In this document: piece by piece, positions 8,617 through 17,887 of the stretch
Position numbering within the stretch: position 1 is the first letter of the stretch
Layout of the letters: the number at the start of each line of letters is the position of its first letter
Assembly (NCBI GenBank): GCA_902825995.1
Contig: CADEDE010000018.1
Location: 1-43,261, forward strand
DNA length: 43,261 bases
Direction: 5' to 3'
Source: an uncultured Burkholderiales bacterium
Lineage (GTDB): Bacteria; Pseudomonadota; Gammaproteobacteria; Burkholderiales; Burkholderiaceae_C
The notes under the pieces: generated by a model
The model's input: only the letters and a program-made list of their open reading frames with translations
Told to the model about the DNA's origin: nothing
Databases searched by the model: none
Made by a program: the position numbers and the translations under genes

Positions 8617-9099
8617 GTGATCAGCAGCCGGCGCCCACCCCGTTCCTTGCCGCGCCCCAACGACTGGGGCTTCACCCTGATCGAGTTGATGATTGTGGTG
8701 GTCATCGTCGCAGTGATTGCGATGGTCGCCTTGCCGGCCTTCCAGGGCCAGATTCGCAAATCGCGGCGCTCCGAGGCGGTCGCTGCCACGGCGCAGATTC
8801 AGCAGGCGCAGGAGCGTTGGCGTGCAACCTGCCCGCAGTACGCAACGGCGATTCCGACAGCGAATGCCGGCGACTGTAATGTGGCCACAAGCGGCTTGGC
8901 CATTGCCGCCCCGGCCGGTGCTCGCTACACCTATGCACTCGCGGCGGTGACGCCAACCGGCTATACGTTGACCGCGACGGCAATTGTCGGCTCGAGCCAG
9001 AACGCCGATACGGCCGCGGGGGCTCCCTGCAACGTGCTGACGGTCACCGTCACCAATGGCTCGGCGGCGCAGACCCCGTTGGCTTGCTGGAGCAAATGA
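8617..9099 (+). CDS. Type IV pilin, PilE-like minor pilin
   Basis: Protein of 160 residues from GTG 8617. An upstream in-frame GTG at 8578 would add 13 unlikely residues. The cleavage motif DWG-FTLIELMIVV has Gly at -1 and Glu at +5. The globular domain carries Cys residues near the middle and end (ATCPQ, GDCNV, APCNV, LACWSK) consistent with the D-region disulfide of PilE-type minor pilins. It shares a stop/start region with the following FimT gene. Major pilin is less likely because it sits in a minor-pilin cluster. Confidence 0.82.
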   Translation: MISSRRPPRSLPRPNDWGFTLIELMIVVVIVAVIAMVALPAFQGQIRKSRRSEAVAATAQIQQAQERWRATCPQYATAIPTANAGDCNVATSGLAIAAPAGARYTYALAAVTPTGYTLTATAIVGSSQNADTAAGAPCNVLTVTVTNGSAAQTPLACWSK

Positions 9100-9101
9100 C
9101 C

Positions 9102-9575
9102 ATGCGACGTCAGCGCGCCTTTACGCTCATCGAACTGCTGGTGGTCATGGTTCTGCTCGCGATCGTTGCCGCACTGGCGGCGCCTTCGTTCACAGACCAG
9201 TTTGCACGGCGGCGGCTGGAGGGGGTTGCCACCGATCTCAGCATCGATTTGCAGTTTGCGCGCACGCAGGCGGTGGATGACCGTATCGATGTCCGCCTGC
9301 GCACGGAAGCCGCAGGCACGCAATACAGGATTGTGAAAAATTCCGGTTTGGGGGCCGTGGTCAAGACGGTCGTGTTTCCCGCTGGCATCACGGCCACAGA
9401 CGGGGTGGTGATCGACTATGAAGCGCTGCGCGGTACAGCCACGGCTGCAAACGGCCAGATCACTCTGGCAAGCATCCACACGGCAGCCACGATGAAGGTT
9501 GGCGTGAACGTGACGGGGCGGGTCACCCTGTGCAGTCCTGCCGCTACATATCTTTTGGGGTATCCGCGATGCTGA
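9102..9575 (+). CDS. Second FimT/GspH-family minor pilin, Ala at -1
   Basis: Protein of 157 residues from ATG 9102, with GGAG (9089-9092) well placed. ATG 9096, overlapping the previous stop as ATGA, is an alternative. The N-terminal signature is RRQRA-FTLIELLVVM. Glu +5 is present, but the residue before the cleavage point is Ala instead of the usual Gly, which may slow processing by PilD. The C-terminal region (VTGRVTLCSP, YPRC) matches the family's last strands. The stop overlaps the start of pilW. Confidence 0.85.
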   Translation: MRRQRAFTLIELLVVMVLLAIVAALAAPSFTDQFARRRLEGVATDLSIDLQFARTQAVDDRIDVRLRTEAAGTQYRIVKNSGLGAVVKTVVFPAGITATDGVVIDYEALRGTATAANGQITLASIHTAATMKVGVNVTGRVTLCSPAATYLLGYPRC

Positions 9576-10309
9576 TGACATTTGCGCGCAGGCCTGGACG
9601 GGTTCACTCACAACGGGGTTTGTCGATCGTTGAACTGATGGTCGGCATCGCATTGGGTCTGTTCCTGGTGGCCGGCGCAGTGACGCTGTTCGTCAGCCAC
9701 CTTGGCAATAGCCGCCGTCTGCTCCAGGAGGCGCGGATCAACCAGGACTTGCGCGCTGCGGCCGACATGATTGCGCGCGACCTGCGGCGCGCAGGCCACT
9801 GGGGCAACGCGATTGCCGGCACGATCGTCACAGCGCCTGCAACGACGGCCACGCCCAATCCCTACAGCACGGTGACAGGCGACGCCGGCACATCGACGAT
9901 CGAGTACGCCTACTCACGCGATACGGTCGAGAACGGAGCGATCGACGCCAATGAATTCGGCGGCATTCGCCGCAACGGCAACCGCATACAGATGAAAATC
10001 GGCAATGCGTGGCAGGATCTGACGGATCCGGGCACCGTCAACGTCACTGCGCTGACGCTCGTGCCGAGCGAAACGCCGGTCGATGCCCGCGATTCCTGCG
10101 CAGTCGCATGCTGCAGCGATGCCGACGTCACGGCAGGCGCCTGCGCCGTGCGCAATATCGCTGCGGGTGCCCGCTGCCCCGAGGTCACCGTGCGGCGGTA
10201 CCAACTGACGCTCACCGGCAATTCGGCGACCGATACGACTGTAAAGCGCACGCTGACGACCAGCGTGCGCGTTCGCAACGATGAACAGACGGGTGTCTGC
10301 CCTGCCTGA
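9569..10309 (+). CDS. pilW: Type IV pilus assembly protein PilW
   Basis: Protein of 246 residues beginning at ATG 9569, which overlaps the previous stop (ATGCTGA). The prepilin site is SQRG-LSIVELMVGIALG with Glu +5, followed by the PilW pattern QEARINQDLRAAADMIARDLRRAGHWGN shared with GspJ/PilW proteins. It has a Cys-rich middle (SCAVACC). PilW forms part of the minor-pilin complex that initiates the fibre with PilV, PilX and PilE, and usually with PilY1. The latter is not seen here. Confidence 0.85.
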   Translation: MLMTFARRPGRVHSQRGLSIVELMVGIALGLFLVAGAVTLFVSHLGNSRRLLQEARINQDLRAAADMIARDLRRAGHWGNAIAGTIVTAPATTATPNPYSTVTGDAGTSTIEYAYSRDTVENGAIDANEFGGIRRNGNRIQMKIGNAWQDLTDPGTVNVTALTLVPSETPVDARDSCAVACCSDADVTAGACAVRNIAAGARCPEVTVRRYQLTLTGNSATDTTVKRTLTTSVRVRNDEQTGVCPA

Positions 10310-10329
10310 TGCCGCGGAGTTTCTACACC

Positions 10330-11646
10330 ATGGACAAGCGCAACTTCCTACGCCGGCCGGCCACCGTGCAGCGTGGTGCCGCCGCGCTCGTCGTGACGAT
10401 GCTGCTGTTGTTCGGCTCTTCGATCATCGTCTTCTATCTCAACCGCGGACTGATCTTCGAGCAAAAGACATCGGCCAACCAGTTGCGCTCGACGATCGCA
10501 TTCGAGACCGCCGAGGCTGGCATCGAGTGGGCGATCGGGATGCTCAACACCGACAGCAAGATCACTACGGACTGTGATTTCGGGGCCACGACGACATCGA
10601 CGTTTCGCAACAAGTACGTCCTGAGGGCGGGCAATGCTGCTGCGTCGGCGCCGACGAATACGTTCCCTGGGTGCAAGCTCAACGGTGCCGGACTGACCTG
10701 TAGTTGTCCGGATGTTGCTGGCGTCGGCGCCGAAGCGGTCGCCGACCTCAGCGCCGTGGTGCCCGCGGTGCTGCCCAGCTTCACAGTCGCGTTCGCCAAT
10801 ACGGCGGATCCGACATCCGTGCGTGTGACGGCCACCGGATGCACGGCGCAGGCAGGCGCTTGCAAGCCCGCGACAACGACGGTGGCCACGACGGCGGCAT
10901 CCGATGCCTGGGCCCAGGTGAGCGTTGTCCTGAAGCTGCGGCCGCTGCTGCGCGCGGCGCCGTCGGCGGCACTGACCTGTGGCATGTCTTGCAACGTCGG
11001 CGGCTCTTACCATATCGCCAACACCGAAGTGGCGTCCAACGGCTACCTGGTCAATGCCGGTACGACGATCACCCGCGACCCGGGCACGACCTACCAGACG
11101 ATACCTGGACAGCCGCTCCAGAACGCGATGATTGCCGCAGATGCTTCGTTGAACGCGCTGGCCAGCGCCGACCTCACATGCTCGGCCTCGTCGATGTTCA
11201 GGACTTACTTCGGCGTCACCTTGGCCGAGTACGCCGCGTCGCCACAGGTCAGGACCATTACCTGTCCCGCCAATTGCACCAGTGCCATAACGGCTGCGCT
11301 GGATGAGGGCTGGAAGAGCTTTTATTTCCCAAGCGGATTCAGCTACCAAGGCAATGGCACGATAGGAGCGCCGGGCGCCGGTAATGGTGTCAATCTCGTC
11401 TCCGCAGGTGAGATCAACATCAACGGCGCCGCCACTGTGTATGGCCTGGTGTTCTCGAACAGAGTCGTTCTCAACGACCTGGGTTCAGGCAACTCGACCA
11501 TCAATGGCGCCGTGATCGCCTGTGCCGATCAAACCAGCAACGGCAATGGCACGATCGCCTACGACTCGAACGCCCTGGGTGGCCAGAACTGGCGGCCCGG
11601 CCCCTTGGTTCGTGTGCCGGGCAGCTGGCGCGACTTCACACCTTGA
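10330..11646 (+). CDS. PilX-like pilus assembly protein, enlarged
   Basis: Protein of 438 residues from ATG 10330 with GGAG at 10316-10319. ATG 10309, overlapping the pilW stop, would add 7 residues. The leader ends VQRG and is followed by AAALVVTMLLLF. As in PilX/GspK proteins, the +5 Glu is absent. AFETAEAGIEWAIG matches the conserved PilX helix. Most PilX proteins are near 200 residues. The extra roughly 250 residues here contain paired cysteines and a repetitive Asn/Gly-rich stretch (SAGEININGAATVYG) suggestive of a beta-solenoid. That region may act as a tip or adhesion domain. Confidence 0.75.
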   Translation: MDKRNFLRRPATVQRGAAALVVTMLLLFGSSIIVFYLNRGLIFEQKTSANQLRSTIAFETAEAGIEWAIGMLNTDSKITTDCDFGATTTSTFRNKYVLRAGNAAASAPTNTFPGCKLNGAGLTCSCPDVAGVGAEAVADLSAVVPAVLPSFTVAFANTADPTSVRVTATGCTAQAGACKPATTTVATTAASDAWAQVSVVLKLRPLLRAAPSAALTCGMSCNVGGSYHIANTEVASNGYLVNAGTTITRDPGTTYQTIPGQPLQNAMIAADASLNALASADLTCSASSMFRTYFGVTLAEYAASPQVRTITCPANCTSAITAALDEGWKSFYFPSGFSYQGNGTIGAPGAGNGVNLVSAGEININGAATVYGLVFSNRVVLNDLGSGNSTINGAVIACADQTSNGNGTIAYDSNALGGQNWRPGPLVRVPGSWRDFTP

Positions 11647-11664
11647 ATTGAGGAAGCACGAACC

Positions 11665-12897
11665 ATGAAGACAACATTGCAGGTTCGGGGGTCGCGGGCG
11701 CAGCGAGGCTTCTCCCTCATCGAGGCGATGATCTCGCTGCTGGTGATGTCTGTCGGCATGTTGGCGCTGTCGGGCATGCAACTGGGCCTGTCGCGCAATG
11801 CCGACGTCGCCAAGCAGCGCAGCGAGGCGACGCGTATTGCCGAGGAGCGTATCGAGCAGGCGCGCTCATACACCAGCCTCGTGGCGGCCGGGGCCATCGA
11901 CTGGGCCAACCTCGCTGCCGATGTCGCTGCGCCCGCCACGGTGACGACCAACACGACTTACAACGTCGCGGTGACTGCCGGGGGTGTCGTGACCGACGCA
12001 GCGCGTACGCTGCGGGTGCTGGTCACATGGACCGATCGGGCGGGCGCTGCGCAAAGCGTCAGCCTCGTCACCGTGGTCTCGCGCAATGACCCGAAGGATC
12101 CGGGGTTCCTGGCCAACCCCTTGCCCTTGAATACGGTCCTCAAGCGGCCGAAGAATCGCAACATCAATATTCCGATTCCAGCGCTCGATTTGGGCGGGGG
12201 GCGGAGCTCGACGCAGTTCAGTCCCGACTACGTCATCGTTTACAGCAACATCGACGCCGGTGTCGTAAAGATCTGCGACCCGGTGACGGCTGGCACGACG
12301 GCGACGATCGCAGAGATCAACGATGCGATTGCCGGCACCTACGGCAGCTGCATCGACGTCGCTGGCTATATCGTGGCCGGCTATATTGGTCGCGCGAACG
12401 CGTCCGTGGCTTTTCCGACCGGCATCTATCACGCCGCCATCGTCCGCAACACGGCACATCCCACGCAGAATATCCGCTGCCTGTTTTCCGACGCCACCGA
12501 CCAGAGCGACGGCACGCTGATAACAGCCGACAACGGCTTCAAGTACTACGTTTGCGTCGTGCCGCTGGAAACGCCGTTCACTTGGGGTGGGACCGTGCGC
12601 CTGGGCTTTGCGTCGCCGGCGAGCGATCTATTGGTTTGCCGCTACCAGTACACGCAAACTACTATCACCGCCAACGAGCGCAATGTCCAGCCCTATGTCG
12701 GCGTCGGCCTGTCGATGGACGAGCAGAACTACAAGGTCGTCAGCAGCACCGACACCACCGCGGGCAGCATCACGGGCTCCACGACGGCTTGCCCTGCCGC
12801 GATGACGGTGCCCGGCGTGTCGGTCGGCGTGGTGCACCAGGATTGCCGCGCATTGAATCTCGCCCGGACCACCGAGTGCCCGGAGCCTACGCCCTGA
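11665..12897 (+). CDS. PilV-like minor pilin, enlarged
   Basis: Protein of 410 residues with GAGG before ATG 11665. The cleavage motif is AQRG-FSLIEAMISLLVMSVGMLALSGMQ, the PilV signature, with Glu +5. The next segment (ARTLRVLVTWTDRAG) is the usual PilV core. PilV is normally about 180 residues, and the C-terminal extension of about 230 residues with at least six Cys has no domain I recognise. As last gene of the pilin run it abuts ribD by one base. The large PilX and PilV and the absence of pilY1 suggest a divergent pilus tip. Confidence 0.78.
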   Translation: MKTTLQVRGSRAQRGFSLIEAMISLLVMSVGMLALSGMQLGLSRNADVAKQRSEATRIAEERIEQARSYTSLVAAGAIDWANLAADVAAPATVTTNTTYNVAVTAGGVVTDAARTLRVLVTWTDRAGAAQSVSLVTVVSRNDPKDPGFLANPLPLNTVLKRPKNRNINIPIPALDLGGGRSSTQFSPDYVIVYSNIDAGVVKICDPVTAGTTATIAEINDAIAGTYGSCIDVAGYIVAGYIGRANASVAFPTGIYHAAIVRNTAHPTQNIRCLFSDATDQSDGTLITADNGFKYYVCVVPLETPFTWGGTVRLGFASPASDLLVCRYQYTQTTITANERNVQPYVGVGLSMDEQNYKVVSSTDTTAGSITGSTTACPAAMTVPGVSVGVVHQDCRALNLARTTECPEPTP

Positions 12898-12898
12898 C

Positions 12899-14029
12899 GT
12901 GACTGCCACGCCCACTGGCGACCGATCGAGTTCCCTGGCCGCCTGCCGCGCGCTCGCCGGCCAAGTGGTCGGCGTCTGCGACCCCAACCCGCGCGTCGGG
13001 TGCGTCATCACTCGCGAAAACGGCGAGTTGATCGCCACCGGCCAGACCCAACAAGCCGGCCGCCTCCACGCCGAAATAATGGCCCTGCGCGCCGCCCGCG
13101 ATGCCGGCCACGACGTCCGCGGCGCCACCGCCTACGTCACGCTCGAGCCCTGCTCGCATCACGGCCGCACGCCGCCCTGCTGCGATGCCCTGATCGAGGC
13201 CGGCATCGCCAAGGTGGTGGTGGCGATCGTTGACCCGAACCCCTTGGTCGCCGGCCGCGGCATCGCGCGCTTGCGCGCGGTGGGCATCGAGGTTGAAGTC
13301 GTCGGCGGTGAATGGGGCGCGGCCTCGCGCGAGCTGAATATCGGCTTTTTCTCGCGCATGATCCGCGGCCGGCCCTGGGTGCGGATGAAGATTGCGGCGT
13401 CGCTGGATGGCCGTACCGCGCTCGACAACGGCGCCAGCCAGTGGATCACCGGCGACGCTGCTCGCGCCGATGGCCATGCCTGGCGCAAGCGCGCGAGCGC
13501 GGTGCTCACGGGGATCGGCACCGTGCGCGAGGACGATCCGCGCCTCGATGTGCGCCTGGTGCCGACCGAGCAGCAGCCGCTGCGCGTGATCGTTGACTCC
13601 AGGCTCGAGATCGCCGCCGCCGCGCGCGTCTTGCAGCCGCCGGGCAGGGCCATGATCTATACCGCGAGCGACGACGCCGCGCGCATCGCGGCCTTCGCGG
13701 CGCCGCATGTCGAAGTCGCACGCCTGCCCGCCAATGCGCACCGCAAGACCGATCTGGCGGCGATGCTCGTCGATCTGGCGCGGCGCGAAGTCAACGAGCT
13801 GCATATCGAGGCCGGCGAAAAACTCAACGGCTCGCTGCTGCGCGAAGGCCTGGTCGATGAGTTGCTGCTGTATATCGCGCCACGCTTGCTCGGCGCGGGG
13901 CGCGGCATCGCGGCAATCGGGCCATTGGCTTCGTTGGCCGAGAGCCTGGATTTCGAGTTTGTCGATGTCGAGCGAATCGGGCCCGACCTGCGCTTGCGCC
14001 TGCGGCCCCCGGGGCGCGCGAACTTCTGA
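12899..14029 (+). CDS. ribD: Bifunctional riboflavin deaminase/reductase
   Basis: Protein of 376 residues from GTG 12899, one base after the pilV-like stop. The N-terminal deaminase domain has zinc ligands H58-A-E60, C85 and C94 (LEPCSHHGRTPPC). The C-terminal reductase domain starts near RPWVRMKIAASLDGRTA and includes GIGTVREDDPRLDVR. It catalyses the second and third steps of riboflavin synthesis: deamination then reduction of the ribosyl side chain. The N-terminus is short, beginning directly before the first helix, so an unrecognised start is possible. ribB follows in the same direction. Confidence 0.94.
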   Translation: MTATPTGDRSSSLAACRALAGQVVGVCDPNPRVGCVITRENGELIATGQTQQAGRLHAEIMALRAARDAGHDVRGATAYVTLEPCSHHGRTPPCCDALIEAGIAKVVVAIVDPNPLVAGRGIARLRAVGIEVEVVGGEWGAASRELNIGFFSRMIRGRPWVRMKIAASLDGRTALDNGASQWITGDAARADGHAWRKRASAVLTGIGTVREDDPRLDVRLVPTEQQPLRVIVDSRLEIAAAARVLQPPGRAMIYTASDDAARIAAFAAPHVEVARLPANAHRKTDLAAMLVDLARREVNELHIEAGEKLNGSLLREGLVDELLLYIAPRLLGAGRGIAAIGPLASLAESLDFEFVDVERIGPDLRLRLRPPGRANF

Positions 14030-14067
14030 ATCCGGCGTGCGTGCGCTGTGGCGCGATGGCGGCCACC

Positions 14068-14073
14068 TACAAT
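14068..14073 (+). promoter_or_regulatory. Putative -10 box for ribB
   Basis: TACAAT at 14068-14073 ends exactly seven bases before ATG 14080, so transcription would begin at the A of the start codon. There is no Shine-Dalgarno between them, suggesting a leaderless ribB message independent of ribD read-through. No clear -35 was found. Confidence 0.4.
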
Positions 14074-14079
14074 TCCCCG

Positions 14080-15189
14080 ATGCCGATTTCCCCCGTTCCC
14101 GAACTGGTTGCCGAGCTCGCCGCCGGCCGCATGGTCGTGCTGGTCGATGAAGAAGATCGCGAAAACGAAGGCGATCTGGTGCTGGCGGCCGACCATGTCT
14201 CGCCTGCGGCCATCAACTTCATGGCCAAGCATGGCCGTGGCCTGATCTGCCTGACGCTCACGCGCGAGCGTTGCGAGCGCCTGCAACTGCCGCCAATGGC
14301 CCGCCGCAACGGCACGCGGCATGGCACCGCGTTCACGGTCTCGATCGAAGCCGCCGCCGGCGTCTCCACCGGCATCTCCGCCGCCGACCGCTCGCGCACG
14401 GTGCAGGCCGCGGTGGCGCGCGACGCCGGCCCGGGCGATCTGGTGCAGCCCGGCCATATCTTTCCCTTGCAGGCGCAGGACGGCGGCGTGCTGATGCGCG
14501 CCGGCCATACCGAAGCCGGCTGCGACCTGGCCGGCATGGCCGGTTTGACGCCGGCGGCGGTGATCTGCGAAATCATGAACGACGACGGCACGATGGCGCG
14601 CCTGCCCGAGCTCGAAGTCTTCGCCAGCGCGCATGGCCTGAAGATCGGCACGATCGCCGCGCTGATCCAGCACCGCAGCCACAACGAGTCGCTGATCGAG
14701 GCCCTCGGTGGACGCGAGATTCGCACCGCGCAGGGCCTGTTCCACGGCACGGTCTTTCGCGACCGCAGCTGTGGCGGCCTGCATCTGGCGCTGACCGTTG
14801 GCCACTGGTCGGCCGCTGACGAAGTGCTCGTGCGGGTGCACGAGCCGCTGTCGGTGATGGACCTGCTCGACACCGGCGACGTTGCGCATTCCTGGCCGCT
14901 GCCCGCGGCGCTGGCGGCATTGCAGCAGGGTGGCCGTGGCGCGGCGCTGCTGCTCAATGCCGGCAACGACGCGGCGGCCCTGCTCGGCTGCGTGCTGCCG
15001 GCCACACGGCAGGCCGCGCCGCCGGCAGCTTTGCAGGTGGATCTGCGCATCTATGGTGTCGGCGCCCAGATCCTGCGCCACCTCGGCGTGCGCCGCATGA
15101 AGCTGCTCGGCAACCCGCGTCGCATGCCCAGCATGACCGGCTACGGCCTCGAAGTCACCGGCTTCGTCGCCGCATCTCGGAACGATTGA
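14080..15189 (+). CDS. ribB: 3,4-dihydroxy-2-butanone 4-phosphate synthase with degenerate GTP cyclohydrolase II domain (RibBX type)
   Basis: Protein of 369 residues from ATG 14080. Residues about 5-205 are a complete DHBP synthase, with [11 protein letters not shown] acidic loop, [19 protein letters not shown] and [13 protein letters not shown]. It makes the four-carbon unit of riboflavin from ribulose 5-phosphate. The C-terminal 160 residues align in layout with GTP cyclohydrolase II, but the zinc cysteine cluster is missing (the region reads [14 protein letters not shown]) and the RQEGRGIGL motif has decayed to QQGGRGAAL. It therefore should not hydrolyse GTP. This matches the RibBX form described in proteobacteria. 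A true ribA must lie elsewhere. Confidence 0.92.
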   Translation: MPISPVPELVAELAAGRMVVLVDEEDRENEGDLVLAADHVSPAAINFMAKHGRGLICLTLTRERCERLQLPPMARRNGTRHGTAFTVSIEAAAGVSTGISAADRSRTVQAAVARDAGPGDLVQPGHIFPLQAQDGGVLMRAGHTEAGCDLAGMAGLTPAAVICEIMNDDGTMARLPELEVFASAHGLKIGTIAALIQHRSHNESLIEALGGREIRTAQGLFHGTVFRDRSCGGLHLALTVGHWSAADEVLVRVHEPLSVMDLLDTGDVAHSWPLPAALAALQQGGRGAALLLNAGNDAAALLGCVLPATRQAAPPAALQVDLRIYGVGAQILRHLGVRRMKLLGNPRRMPSMTGYGLEVTGFVAASRND

Positions 15190-15194
15190 CCCCG

Positions 15195-15659
15195 ATGCAA
15201 GGAGCCGACAACAGCGCCGACGTAGCCCTGGACGGCGACGGCCTGCGCATCGCCATCGTGCGCGCGCGCTTCAACGACACCCTCACCAGGCAGCTCGAAG
15301 CAGCCTGCCTGGCCGAGCTGGCCGCGCTCGGCGTCGCGGCCAAGCACATCAAGCAGATCAGCGTGCCCGGTGCGCTGGAGATCCCGGTGGTGCTGAAGGC
15401 GCTGGCCGAGAGCGAAGAGTACGAGGCCTTGATTGCGCTGGGCTGCGTCATCCGCGGCGAAACCTACCACTTCGAGCTGGTGGCCAACGAAAGCGGCGCC
15501 GGCGTCGCGCGCGTGGCGCTCGACCACCAGCTGCCGATCGCCAACGCCATCCTCACGGTCGAGAACGAGGCCCAGGCCTGGGCTCGCGTGGACGACAAGG
15601 GCCGTGACGCGGCGCGCGTGGCGGTCGAGATGGCCAACCTGATGGAAGACCTGCTGTGA
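15195..15659 (+). CDS. ribH: 6,7-dimethyl-8-ribityllumazine synthase
   Basis: Protein of 154 residues from ATG 15195. A TTG at 15186 overlapping ribB is an alternative. It has [10 protein letters not shown] at the start, [33 protein letters not shown] with the catalytic-loop His region, and ANAILTVEN, all family landmarks. It condenses the RibB and RibD products to lumazine. The stop overlaps the nusB start (GTGA), a conserved ribH-nusB pairing. Confidence 0.96.
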   Translation: MQGADNSADVALDGDGLRIAIVRARFNDTLTRQLEAACLAELAALGVAAKHIKQISVPGALEIPVVLKALAESEEYEALIALGCVIRGETYHFELVANESGAGVARVALDHQLPIANAILTVENEAQAWARVDDKGRDAARVAVEMANLMEDLL

Positions 15660-16141
15660 TCACCACAGCGACAAAAAAGCCGGCCCGGCGCACGCCGGCC
15701 AAATCCCAGCGCCGCCGCTCGCGCGAGTTGGCGCTGCAAGGGCTGTACGAATGGCTGCTGTCGGGCGGCGACGTGGCCAGCATCGACGCCCACATCCGCG
15801 AGCACGACGGCTTCGACAAATGCGACAGCGTGCATTTCGACGCCCTGCTGCAGGGTTGCATCGCCGAAGCGGCCGGGCTCGATGCCGCGCTGGCACGCCA
15901 CGTCGATCGCCAGACCGCCGCACTGTCGCCGGTGGAGCATGGCGTGCTGCTGATCGGTGTCTATGAGTTGAAGCACTGCCTCGACATTCCGTACAAGGTG
16001 GCGATCAACGAGGCCGTCGAACTGGCCAAGGCCTTCGGTGGTACCGACGGCCACAAATACGTCAACGGCGTGCTCGACAAGGCGGCGGGCGAGTTGCGGC
16101 CGGCCGAAGTGCAGGCCATGCGCGCGGCCCGGGCGCTGTGA
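15656..16141 (+). CDS. nusB: Transcription antitermination factor NusB
   Basis: Protein of 161 residues starting at GTG 15656, overlapping the ribH stop. A basic N-terminal extension ([17 protein letters not shown]) precedes the helical NusB fold, with [46 protein letters not shown] and [10 protein letters not shown]. NusB binds the boxA RNA with S10 for rRNA antitermination. It ends the rib operon, and about 118 bp separate it from the kinase gene. Confidence 0.95.
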   Translation: MITTATKKPARRTPAKSQRRRSRELALQGLYEWLLSGGDVASIDAHIREHDGFDKCDSVHFDALLQGCIAEAAGLDAALARHVDRQTAALSPVEHGVLLIGVYELKHCLDIPYKVAINEAVELAKAFGGTDGHKYVNGVLDKAAGELRPAEVQAMRAARAL

Positions 16142-16259
16142 GCTATTCGACGACGGGGCGGCGATCTGGTGACAAAGCGTTAGTCCTGCGACCGCCGACA
16201 CGAAATCGCGGCACTTTGCCTGGGCTGCGAATGCGGCTCGCCGATAAGCTCGCACCGTC

Positions 16260-17882
16260 ATGACCGCCATGACCTCCAATCGCCCGCGCGCCGCCGCCGC
16301 CGACAACGACGGCAGCTTTGCCGCCACGGTCGTCGAAGAACTGCCCGATACCGACGATCCCGAAGCCCTGCCCGGCGCCCTGCCGGTCGATGATCGGTCG
16401 CTGCACGCGCTGCCGACGATCGGCCACATCGGCCGCTATACCCTGAAGTACCAGCTCGGCGCCGGGGGCCTGGGCACGGTGTATGCCGCGCTCGACCCGC
16501 TGCTGTCGCGGCCGATCGCCGTCAAGACCCTGCACGTCGATGCCGCCGCGGCGCAGCGCGAGGCGCTCGAATCGCAACTGCTGGCCGAAGCCCGCGCGGC
16601 GGCCGGCCTGAACCACCCGCACATCGTCACGGTCTATGACGCCGGACTGGCCGAGCAGGGCGTCTATATCGCCATGGAGCGCCTGCAAGGACGCGACCTG
16701 CGCGATCTGCTGGCCGATGGCTGGCGGCCCGAGCCGGTGCAGGCCGCGCGCATCGCCAAACGCATTGCCGACGCGCTGGCCTACGCGCATGGCCACGGCG
16801 TGATCCATTGCGATATCAAGCCGGCCAACATCTACATGATCGGCCGCACCCAGCCCAAGCTGCTCGATTTCGGCATCGCCCGCGTGGCGCAGCAGCAGGG
16901 CCAGCCCGACGTCGTGGCCGGCCACGACGTCGATAGCCCCGCCGGTGCCAGCGTGCCGCCGGCCGAACTCGGCTCGCCGTACTACGTTGCGCCCGAGCAG
17001 TTGCGTGGCGAAAACCTCGACCTGCGTTGCGACGTGTATGGCGTGGGCGTCGTGCTCTATGAATTGCTGACCGGGCGGCGGGCTTTTGAAGGCCGCTCGC
17101 TCGACAGCATCCGCCACGCTGTGCTCGAAGCCAGGGTGCCGCCGGCGCACAGCGTCAACCGCAACGTCAATGCTGCGCTGTCGGACATCGTGGCCCGTGC
17201 GATGGCGCGCAACCCGGCGCAGCGCTACCGCTCGGCGCGCCAGCTGGCGCGCGCGCTGCGCAACTGGCTCGAAGACGAAGCCAGCCAGCAGGCGGCCGCG
17301 CCGCTGGGCCGAACGAACGGAGCCTGGACCGCATTCGCCGGCCTGGGGCTCGCGGCGTCGGCGGCGTTCTGGGTCGTCGGTACCGGCAACAATAACGCGC
17401 AGCCGCCGGCCGAGGTGCGTCATGCGGCACCATCGACGGCCAACGTGGCGCCCGCTACGCCGGTCGCCCAGCCGGCGCTTGCGGCGCCGAGCGTGGCGCC
17501 TGTGTCCTTGTCAACCAGCGCAGACGCGACGGCGAGGCCTGCCAGCGCTGCGCTGCCGCTCAAAGTCGCCAAGGCCGATGCGTCCGAAGCCACCCGGGTG
17601 CGCGAGCGCCGCCTGGCGCGTGAAGTCGCCGCCGCCGCAGCACCGGTCGTTGCCGCGGCGCCGGTGGTGACGCAGGGCATCGTGCAGCTCGCTGTCAGCC
17701 CCTGGGGCCAGGTCGAAGTCGATGGCGTTGCGGCCGGCGCCACGCCGCCGTTGTCGCGCCTGACATTGCCGGCCGGCAAGCACCAGATCGTCGTGCGCAA
17801 CGACGATTTCCCGCCCTTCACCACGACGGTGACGGTGGCTGGCGACAAGCCGGTGACGCTGCGCTACCGCTTCGGATCGTGA
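16260..17882 (+). CDS. Hanks-type Ser/Thr protein kinase with C-terminal PEGA domain
   Basis: Protein of 540 residues. A disordered N-terminus (1-55) is followed by a kinase domain at about 60-345. It has a Gly loop GAGGLGTVY, VAIK-type Lys K89 (IAVKTL), catalytic HCDIKPAN with D185, DFG at 203-205 and APE in YYVAPEQ. The HRD Arg is replaced by Cys, so this is a non-RD kinase and may not need activation-loop phosphorylation. One membrane helix lies at about 356-373, then an Ala-rich linker and a PEGA-like beta domain (QVEVDGVAAGATPP) outside the membrane. It overlaps the next lipoprotein gene. The pairing suggests envelope sensing. In some betaproteobacteria such kinases associate with type VI secretion, but no tss gene is here. 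Confidence 0.9.
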   Translation: MTAMTSNRPRAAAADNDGSFAATVVEELPDTDDPEALPGALPVDDRSLHALPTIGHIGRYTLKYQLGAGGLGTVYAALDPLLSRPIAVKTLHVDAAAAQREALESQLLAEARAAAGLNHPHIVTVYDAGLAEQGVYIAMERLQGRDLRDLLADGWRPEPVQAARIAKRIADALAYAHGHGVIHCDIKPANIYMIGRTQPKLLDFGIARVAQQQGQPDVVAGHDVDSPAGASVPPAELGSPYYVAPEQLRGENLDLRCDVYGVGVVLYELLTGRRAFEGRSLDSIRHAVLEARVPPAHSVNRNVNAALSDIVARAMARNPAQRYRSARQLARALRNWLEDEASQQAAAPLGRTNGAWTAFAGLGLAASAAFWVVGTGNNNAQPPAEVRHAAPSTANVAPATPVAQPALAAPSVAPVSLSTSADATARPASAALPLKVAKADASEATRVRERRLAREVAAAAAPVVAAAPVVTQGIVQLAVSPWGQVEVDGVAAGATPPLSRLTLPAGKHQIVVRNDDFPPFTTTVTVAGDKPVTLRYRFGS

Positions 17883-17887
17883 GCCGC

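Noticed and set aside
12800-14080. Looked for an FMN riboswitch ahead of ribD or ribB
   Set aside because: ribD begins one base after the previous gene and ribB only 50 bp after ribD. There is no room for the FMN aptamer and no matching motif.
13657-15081. 474-residue minus-strand ORF across ribD and ribB
   Set aside because: Shadow of two clearly recognisable riboflavin genes on the other strand.
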